Shown piece by piece: positions 59,168 through 64,000 of a stretch of DNA of 64,000 nt. Source of the DNA: Scatosoma sp048465415 (GTDB taxonomy: Bacteria > Bacillota > Clostridia > Christensenellales > Borkfalkiaceae); NCBI GenBank assembly GCA_048465415.1, contig DBFWLO010000020.1, forward strand, positions 1-64,000, written 5' to 3'. A program made the position numbers and the translations under genes. The notes under the pieces were generated by a model. The model was not told the origin of the DNA, did no database searches, and saw only the letters and a list, made by a program, of their open reading frames with translations. Numbering within the stretch: position 1 is the first letter of the stretch; every line of letters starts with the position of its first letter.

Positions 59168-59902
59168 CTATTCAGACCTTTTTCCCTTCTTTTTCGACGC
59201 TAAAAGCTCCGCGTGTTCTCTTCGCATATCGAGAAGGCGCTGCAAAAGTTTTTCGTCCGCTTCTTTAATCTGCTCTTCCGTAAGTTTTTGATCGTAATAT
59301 TCCGTAAATTCAAACGGTTCGCCGATGAGGATATGATTGAGACGGAAGGGCTGCGGCTTTTTATAGATCATCATCGGCACGATGGGCACTTTCGCCTTGA
59401 TCGCCATGACCGCCGCGCCCGATTTGAAAGGCAGCATTTCCGCGTCCGTCTTGTTTCTCGTCCCTTCGGGAAAGAGCGAGATCTTCTCGCCGTTTTTCAG
59501 ACATTTCAAAGAATCCATCACCGCGCGCACGTCGCTTCCGTCGCGATTGACTTCGACGACTTTGAGACTTTTGCAAAAGCCTTTCATAAACCAGTTGTTG
59601 ACGACCGCTTTTTTGGAGAGATAATGGATCCCTTCCCAGGTCGTGCAGGCGGGATAAATAACGTCCCAGATACGATAATGATTGCACACATAAATGCAGG
59701 CGCCGTCCTTTACCTTTCTCTTGCCGTAAAAGCGGAACGGCAGGCAGAGCCAAAAAATCGGAATGACGATACAGCGCAAAAAATTGAGCATTCCCATGAC
59801 GTGGCGGCCCTTTTTGTTCGCCCGAACGGTGATCGTGCGCGTTTTTTTCTTTTTGCTTGTTTCCTTTTTCGGCGGTTCCTCCCGCTTTTGCATTTCTTCC
59901 AT
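59168..59902 (-). CDS. plsC: 1-acyl-sn-glycerol-3-phosphate acyltransferase with basic N-terminal extension
   Basis: PlsC adds the second acyl chain to form phosphatidic acid at the membrane. The 244-residue protein has the acyltransferase motif HYRIWD (H75, D80 of HX4D), FPEGTRN at 144-150, and a hydrophobic stretch at 37-56. The first 33 residues are strongly basic, with KKETSKKKKTR, and are not part of the family core. The start is firm: GAGGA stands 8 bases before the ATG, overlapping the upstream stop. It lies 10 bp after the AroH-Cmk gene and 1 bp before ispH-rpsA. Confidence 0.93.
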   Translation of the reverse strand: MEEMQKREEPPKKETSKKKKTRTITVRANKKGRHVMGMLNFLRCIVIPIFWLCLPFRFYGKRKVKDGACIYVCNHYRIWDVIYPACTTWEGIHYLSKKAVVNNWFMKGFCKSLKVVEVNRDGSDVRAVMDSLKCLKNGEKISLFPEGTRNKTDAEMLPFKSGAAVMAIKAKVPIVPMMIYKKPQPFRLNHILIGEPFEFTEYYDQKLTEEQIKEADEKLLQRLLDMRREHAELLASKKKGKRSE

Positions 59903-59912
59903 ATCCGTATCC

Positions 59913-60932
59913 TCAGATTTTTTCTTGAATGAGCGATTTTATTTTTGCCACCGCCTGCCCTATATCGAGCTCGGAGGTATCGACGAGCACCGCGTCCTCC
60001 GCCTTTTTCAAAGGCGAAAATTCCCGCTGGGAATCCTGTTTGTCGCGCAGCATAATCTCTTTATGCAAGGTCTCGAAATCCACCTCTTCGCCGCGTGCGG
60101 ACAGTTCCTTAAAACGCCGCATCGCGCGGATCCCGCTGTCCGCGGTGATATAGAACTTGAATTTCGCGTCGGGCAGCACGGCGGAACCGATATCGCGGCC
60201 GTCGAGGACGCAGGACGTGCCCTCGGCGATCCGCCGCTGCATATCCACCATCTTTTCCCGGACCGCGCGATGCGCGGAAATCTGCGACGCCGCCATCGAA
60301 ACTTCGTTTTCCCGAATGGCCTGCGAAACGTCTTCGCCGTCCAAAAAGGTATGCTGGGTACCGTCTTTATATTCCACTTTCACGTCGAGCGCCGCGAGCA
60401 TTTTTTCCACTTGGGCGGCGTCCTTCGGATCGATCCCTTCGCGGATCGCCTTCAACGCGCAGGCGCGGTACATAGCGCCCGTATCGAGATATAAAATACG
60501 ATAATCGTCGGCGAGGATTTTGGCGATCGTGCTTTTGCCGCTCCCCGCCGGACCGTCCAAAGCGATATTGTAAACGGAAGAAATATCTTTCCTCAAAACT
60601 TTTGCTCCTTTCTGATAAACGTGCCGCGGCAAACCGTCGTCTTCCGGCGCGCGCTCCGCCAACACCATGACGCGGATACAAAGCCGCAGGCCGCCCTCGA
60701 TTTCCGGCTCCGTGCAGGCGAAAAGCGCGCAGAAATCATATCCGCTTTCCCTGGCCGCTTTGGCGGGGTGATAGGCATGAATATCAGTCGTCAAAGAAAA
60801 AACGATACACTTGATTTCCGTATTTTTCAATTTGTTGCGCTGAAAAAGTTCGTCCAAAAGTTGTTTTGTAGACTCGGAAATCTCTTTCCTCGAATCCTCT
60901 CCGATTGTCGTCGCGCCCCGAATTACCGTCAT
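59913..60932 (-). CDS. aroH-cmk: Chorismate mutase (AroH type)-cytidylate kinase fusion
   Basis: The 339-residue protein joins two enzymes in one frame. Residues 1 to about 117 match the trimeric AroH chorismate mutase: RGATTIG (R5), DIHAYHPAKAARE, EIEGGLRLCIRVMV (E75, R87), RHVYQKGA (Y106) and VLRKDI (R114), which align with the catalytic R7, E78, R90, Y108 and R116 of the Bacillus enzyme. Residues 120-339 are cytidylate kinase: P-loop GPAGSGKST (127-135), YLDTGAMYRACALKA, VLDGRDIGSAVLP, and the lid segment RDKQDSQREFSPL. Both active sites look complete. It would make prephenate for Phe/Tyr and CDP for nucleotides. A strong promoter lies upstream, and plsC and ispH-rpsA follow in the same operon. 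Confidence 0.94.
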   Translation of the reverse strand: MTVIRGATTIGEDSRKEISESTKQLLDELFQRNKLKNTEIKCIVFSLTTDIHAYHPAKAARESGYDFCALFACTEPEIEGGLRLCIRVMVLAERAPEDDGLPRHVYQKGAKVLRKDISSVYNIALDGPAGSGKSTIAKILADDYRILYLDTGAMYRACALKAIREGIDPKDAAQVEKMLAALDVKVEYKDGTQHTFLDGEDVSQAIRENEVSMAASQISAHRAVREKMVDMQRRIAEGTSCVLDGRDIGSAVLPDAKFKFYITADSGIRAMRRFKELSARGEEVDFETLHKEIMLRDKQDSQREFSPLKKAEDAVLVDTSELDIGQAVAKIKSLIQEKI

Positions 60933-60953
60933 TTTCTATGTCTTACCTCTTTG

Positions 60954-60974
60954 AATACCCGCCAGGCGGGTATT
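60954..60974 (-). repeat. Perfect palindrome in the aroH-cmk leader
   Basis: Two perfect 10-base arms (60954-60963 and 60965-60974) surround one base, forming a GC-rich hairpin with a small loop in the 5' leader, just before the GAGG ribosome site. On the plus strand it is followed by TTTTT, but no plus-strand gene ends here. Confidence 0.6.
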
Positions 60975-60994
60975 TTTGCCGTGAGAATACTATC

Positions 60995-61023
60995 ATTATA
61001 CACGCGGCGGAAAAATTCGTCAA
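60995..61023 (-). promoter_or_regulatory. Promoter of the aroH-cmk-plsC-ispH-rpsA operon
   Basis: On the minus strand TTGACG (61023-61018) and TATAAT (61000-60995) with a 17-bp spacer; the start of transcription is expected near 60988. Confidence 0.85.
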
Positions 61024-61044
61024 GTATTTTCACTTTTCAAAGTA

Positions 61045-62289
61045 TCATTTTATGCTTTTCCCCGCCGCGTAACCCGTGGAAAAGGCGATTTGCAGGTTGT
61101 ATCCGCCCGTAAAGGCGTCGGCGTCGAGCACCTCGCCGCAAAAACGCAGACCTTTGACCTTTTTCGACTCCATCGTCCGGGGATCGACCTCGGAAAGGGC
61201 TACGCCGCCGGAAGTGACGATCGCCTCCTCGAATCCGCGAAGGCCTATGGGTTTCATGGGAAAGCTCTTCAACACTTCCCCCAGTTTCAGTCGTTCCTGT
61301 TTCGTCAGCACGTTCACGCTCTTTTTTTCCGGGATCCCGCTCGCCGCAAGCACCGCCGGGATCATTTTCTGCGGCAGCAGATCGGCAAGAGCGTTCCCCA
61401 TCTGTTTGTTTTGATATTTCTCGAAATCGCGCAGGAGCCGTTTATCCAGCGTTCCCGCGTCCAACGCGGGCTTTAAATCCAACGATAAACGGACGTTTTT
61501 TAAATCCAGCCGGTTTATGAGGCTGGAAAGCGACAGTACCAGCGGTCCCGAGATCCCGAAATGCGTAAACAGCATTTCTCCGAAGCCTTCGTAAACGGTT
61601 TTATCGCCGTCTTTGGCGCTCAAAGATACGTTTTTTAAAGAAAGCCCCTGCAACTCCTTAAAAAAGCCGCCGCTCAGATTGATTCCGCAAAGTCCCGGAA
61701 CCGGCTCTTCCACGGCGATTCCGCACTTTTGCGCAAAACGATAGCCGTCGCCCGTCGAACCCGTCGACGGATAACTCAATCCCCCCGTACACACCACCGC
61801 TTCGTCGCATTCGTATCTGCCTGTTTCCGTTTCCACTGCTACTATGCGAGACATATTAGTTATGTCAGACATACTATTAATATGCAGGCGAGTTACTTTT
61901 TCGCTCAGGCGAATGTCCGCGCCCGCCGCGCGGCAGGCGCGTTCGAGCGTTTTGGTGACGTCGCTGGCGTGATCGGAAACGGGAAAAACGCGGCCGCCCC
62001 GTTCGGTTTTCAAAGGCAAACCGTGGGAAATGAAAAAGTCCATTACTTTTTTGGGGGGAAAGGAATATATCGTCCCCGTGAGAAATTTTCTGCCGCGGAC
62101 GACGTTTTCCAAAAATTCTTCGGGGGAAATATCGTTGGTGATATTGCACCGCCCTTTTCCGGTGATATAAATTTTTTTGCCGAGTTTTTCGTTCTTTTCG
62201 AGCAGTACGACGCGGTTTCCGTTTTCCGCGGCGGCATACGCCGCCATCAGCCCCGAAGCGCCCCCGCCGATTACACATACGTTTTTCAT
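61045..62289 (-). CDS. NAD(P)/FAD-dependent oxidoreductase, BaiN/HI0933 family
   Basis: The 414-residue flavoprotein has the N-terminal FAD Rossmann motif GGGASGLMAAYAA (8-20) with LLEKNEKLGKKIYITGKGRCNITN, a hallmark of the HI0933/YhiN family, a middle insert domain, and a C-terminal FAD contact GLRFCGEVLDADAFTGGYNLQIAFSTG (as two segments). Reactions of this family are mostly unknown; one member, BaiN, is linked to bile acid reduction in Clostridium, but that role cannot be assumed here. GGAG precedes the ATG. The gene often lies before cmk in Clostridia, as it does here. Confidence 0.92.
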   Translation of the reverse strand: MKNVCVIGGGASGLMAAYAAAENGNRVVLLEKNEKLGKKIYITGKGRCNITNDISPEEFLENVVRGRKFLTGTIYSFPPKKVMDFFISHGLPLKTERGGRVFPVSDHASDVTKTLERACRAAGADIRLSEKVTRLHINSMSDITNMSRIVAVETETGRYECDEAVVCTGGLSYPSTGSTGDGYRFAQKCGIAVEEPVPGLCGINLSGGFFKELQGLSLKNVSLSAKDGDKTVYEGFGEMLFTHFGISGPLVLSLSSLINRLDLKNVRLSLDLKPALDAGTLDKRLLRDFEKYQNKQMGNALADLLPQKMIPAVLAASGIPEKKSVNVLTKQERLKLGEVLKSFPMKPIGLRGFEEAIVTSGGVALSEVDPRTMESKKVKGLRFCGEVLDADAFTGGYNLQIAFSTGYAAGKSIK

Positions 62290-62329
62290 TCTGTCTCCGC
62301 GATTCTTTTGTTTTGCCTTACGGCTTTAT

Positions 62330-62372
62330 TAAAGCAAAGAATTCCGGCACAAAGACCGTGCCGAAATTCTTT
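62330..62372 (-). terminator. Terminator after the carboxyltransferase gene
   Basis: On the minus strand a 15-bp stem with one mismatch (AAAGAATTTCGGCAC with GTGCCGGAATTCTTT, loop of 7) followed by GCTTTAAT; the T run is modest. Confidence 0.7.
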
Positions 62373-62402
62373 CGTTGAAGCGTATTTATCTAACGCCGAA
62401 GA

Positions 62403-63824
62403 TTAAACGGGATAGACTTCGCCTTTCGCGAGATCTCTGTCCACGCCGTTTTTCTGCGCCTCTCTCCATTTGAAGAAATTCTCCGCAACCTGTTCAAAAA
62501 CCGCGTAGGAGAGCACGTCCTCTTCCTTTTCGTAATAGCCCATTTCGATGACCTTTTTCTTGACTTCTTCGTATTCGGGCTTCAAATCGTCCGCCGGACG
62601 ATAAGTGATTCTCGGAAGATCGCCCAGGACCTTTTTCGCGACCTGTTCGTCGATGGGCATCGGCAATTTGCCGTACTTGCCGGCAAACAGATCCTTGGTC
62701 TCTTTGGTGACCATTTTATAACGCTCGCCCATGATCACGTTGAGCACCGCCTGCGTGCCGACGATCTGGGAAGACGGCGTCACCAAAGGAGGATAGCCGC
62801 AATCCTTTCTCACATTAGGCACTTCGGCGAGACATTCCATGAGTTTGTCTTCCTTTCCGGCCTTTTTCAGCTGATTGATGAGGTTGGAAAGCATGCCGCC
62901 GGGAACCTGATAGATCAAAGTGTTGACGTCGATTCCCTTCACCTTGTCGTTAAGGATTCCGTCGTCTTTGAGTCTCTTCTCCACTTTCTTGAAATGCTTG
63001 ACGATGGGAAGCAGTTTTTCGATCTCGATGCCCGTATCGTAGCCCGTGCCTTTGAGCGTCGCCACCAACGGTTCGGTGGCGGGCTGGGAAGTGCCGTTGC
63101 CGAGCGGCGATAACGCCGTATCCACGATATCGATGCCGGCGAGAATCGCCATCAGATATACCATGTCGCCCGTACCCGTCGTATTGTGAGTGTGAAGATG
63201 CAGTTTCGTCTCGGGACGAAGTTCTTTCTTCAACGCCTTTACAAGTTCGTAGGTATCGAAGGGCAGAAGAAGATTAGCCATATCTTTGAGGCAGATATTA
63301 TCCGCGCCCATATCTTCGAGCTGTTTGCCGAGCTTGACGAAATATTCTTTCGTATATACGGGCCCCGTCGTATAACAGATCGTCGCTTCGCAGACGCCGC
63401 CGTACTTCTTGATCGCCTTCATGGAAGTTTCCAGGTTTCTCGGATCGTTGAGCGCATCGAACACGCGCACGACGCCGACGCCGTTTTCCACGGATTTCTC
63501 CACGAATTTTTCCACGAGATCGTCCGCGTAATGCCGGTAGCCCAAAAGGTTCTGGCCTCTCAACAGCATTTGGATAGGCGTCTTTTTGAGATGCGATTTC
63601 AAAATTCTCAGCCGTTCCCAGGGATCCTCGTTGAGGAAACGCAGGCAGGAGTCGAAAGTGGCTCCTCCCCAGGCTTCGAGCGAATAGTAGCCGATATCGT
63701 CGAGCTGATCCAATACGGGAAGCATTTCGTCAAGCCGCATTCTCGTGGCCGCCTGCGACTGGTGTGCGTCGCGCAGAATGGTTTCCGTAATCAATACTTT
63801 TCTGTTTTCAGTTTTTATTTCCAT
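62403..63824 (-). CDS. oadA: Oxaloacetate decarboxylase alpha subunit / pyruvate carboxylase subunit B (carboxyltransferase)
   Basis: The 473-residue protein is the carboxyltransferase of biotin-dependent decarboxylases. It has the metal-site TILRDAHQSQAATRM near 16-30, YYSLEAWGGATFDSCLRFL, the catalytic LKDMANLL Lys region, HLHTHNTTGTGDMVYLMA, and a conserved C-terminal domain (about 310-470). No biotinyl domain is fused; the biotin carrier must be a separate protein outside the window. The directly upstream oadB-type gene supports a sodium-pumping decarboxylase complex at the membrane. GAGAGG stands about 12 bases before the ATG. Confidence 0.93.
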   Translation of the reverse strand: MEIKTENRKVLITETILRDAHQSQAATRMRLDEMLPVLDQLDDIGYYSLEAWGGATFDSCLRFLNEDPWERLRILKSHLKKTPIQMLLRGQNLLGYRHYADDLVEKFVEKSVENGVGVVRVFDALNDPRNLETSMKAIKKYGGVCEATICYTTGPVYTKEYFVKLGKQLEDMGADNICLKDMANLLLPFDTYELVKALKKELRPETKLHLHTHNTTGTGDMVYLMAILAGIDIVDTALSPLGNGTSQPATEPLVATLKGTGYDTGIEIEKLLPIVKHFKKVEKRLKDDGILNDKVKGIDVNTLIYQVPGGMLSNLINQLKKAGKEDKLMECLAEVPNVRKDCGYPPLVTPSSQIVGTQAVLNVIMGERYKMVTKETKDLFAGKYGKLPMPIDEQVAKKVLGDLPRITYRPADDLKPEYEEVKKKVIEMGYYEKEEDVLSYAVFEQVAENFFKWREAQKNGVDRDLAKGEVYPV

Positions 63825-63845
63825 AATCTTTTTTACCTCTCTATA

Positions 63846-64000
63846 TTAGAACAGGGACAGCAGGAATCCGGCCGCGATCGCCGAACCGATAACGCCCGCC
63901 ACGTTGGGCCCCATCGCGTGCATGAGCAGATGATTGCTCGGATCTGCCTCTCGTCCGACGTCCTCGGATATTCGCGCCGCCATAGGCACCGCCGAAACCC
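63846..64000 (-). CDS. oadB: Sodium-translocating decarboxylase beta subunit, C-terminal end (truncated by window edge)
   Basis: The minus strand codes about 51 final residues of a membrane protein, containing MAARISEDVGREADPSN, HAMGPNVAGVIGSAIAAG and a last hydrophobic segment ending in LLSLF. This matches the C-terminus of OadB/GcdB/MmdB beta subunits, which pump sodium during decarboxylation of a carboxybiotin. The gene continues beyond the right edge of the window. Its stop lies 21 bp before the oadA start, so the two are cotranscribed. Confidence 0.88.
   Translation of the reverse strand, partial: VSAVPMAARISEDVGREADPSNHLLMHAMGPNVAGVIGSAIAAGFLLSLF

Noticed and set aside
1..64000. CRISPR array, insertion sequences, or defence systems
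   Set aside because: I found no regularly spaced repeats, transposase, cas, restriction or toxin-antitoxin genes on either strand.

Overview
The window looks like a chromosome segment of an endospore-forming Gram-positive bacterium of the class Clostridia, probably an uncultured gut lineage. The reasons are a complete spoIIIAA-AH operon, spoIVB, spoIIM and a gerW/ytfJ-type spore gene, two DacF-like carboxypeptidases, a fused IspH-RpsA protein, the Firmicutes order glgB-C-D-A-P, and sigma-A-like promoters with strong Shine-Dalgarno sites. Base composition is moderate and codons favour C/G in third position, which creates many long antisense reading frames. Assignment below class is not supported by the sequence alone.

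Layout. (1) 1-7.6 kb, plus strand: a carbohydrate island with the end of a surface protein (LamG-like domain, three InlB-type repeats, C-terminal anchor), two different GH32 fructosidases and a GH36 alpha-galactosidase, tightly packed or overlapping. This fits use of sucrose-, raffinose- or fructan-type sugars. (2) 7.7-14 kb: single genes (a lipoprotein with an InlB-type repeat, a catalase, an amidohydrolase, a membrane-anchored glycerophosphodiesterase) and tRNA-Leu(CAA). (3) 14.1-17.4 kb: polA and coaE. (4) 18-28.6 kb: glycogen cluster glgB-glgC-glgD-glgA, glgP behind its own strong promoter, and a GH13 hydrolase. (5) 28.8-32.2 kb: a tyrosine recombinase, hflX, a small Cys-rich protein and lexA. 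(6) 32.2-38.6 kb, minus strand: lysA, an M50 membrane protease, scpA-scpB, a DUF2953-gerW-dacF unit and an rluB-type pseudouridine synthase. (7) 38.9-54.9 kb, minus strand: the conserved sporulation and housekeeping run spoIIIAA-AH, Asp23, nusB, folD, ispA, dxs, tlyA, nadK, argR, recN, spoIVB, spoIIM, dacF. (8) 55-64 kb, minus strand: htpG, ispH-rpsA, plsC, a chorismate mutase-cytidylate kinase fusion, a BaiN-type flavoprotein, and a carboxyltransferase (oadA type) behind the end of an oadB-type gene.

The modules join sugar uptake products to glycogen storage (GlgC/D make ADP-glucose, GlgA extends, GlgB branches, GlgP and the GH13 enzyme degrade), and forespore engulfment (SpoIIM, SpoIIIA channel, SpoIVB signalling) to cortex remodelling (DacF) and isoprenoid supply (Dxs, IspA, IspH).

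No CRISPR array, insertion sequence, prophage or defence island is visible. The most unusual points are an AroH-Cmk fusion protein; several genes whose start codon lies 4-7 bases after a -10-like element with no Shine-Dalgarno (recombinase, M50 protease, spoIIM, spoIIIAA), suggesting leaderless mRNAs; two start codons buried in perfect hairpins (spoIIM, DUF2953); and a spoIIIAD gene with no ordinary start codon at the family position.
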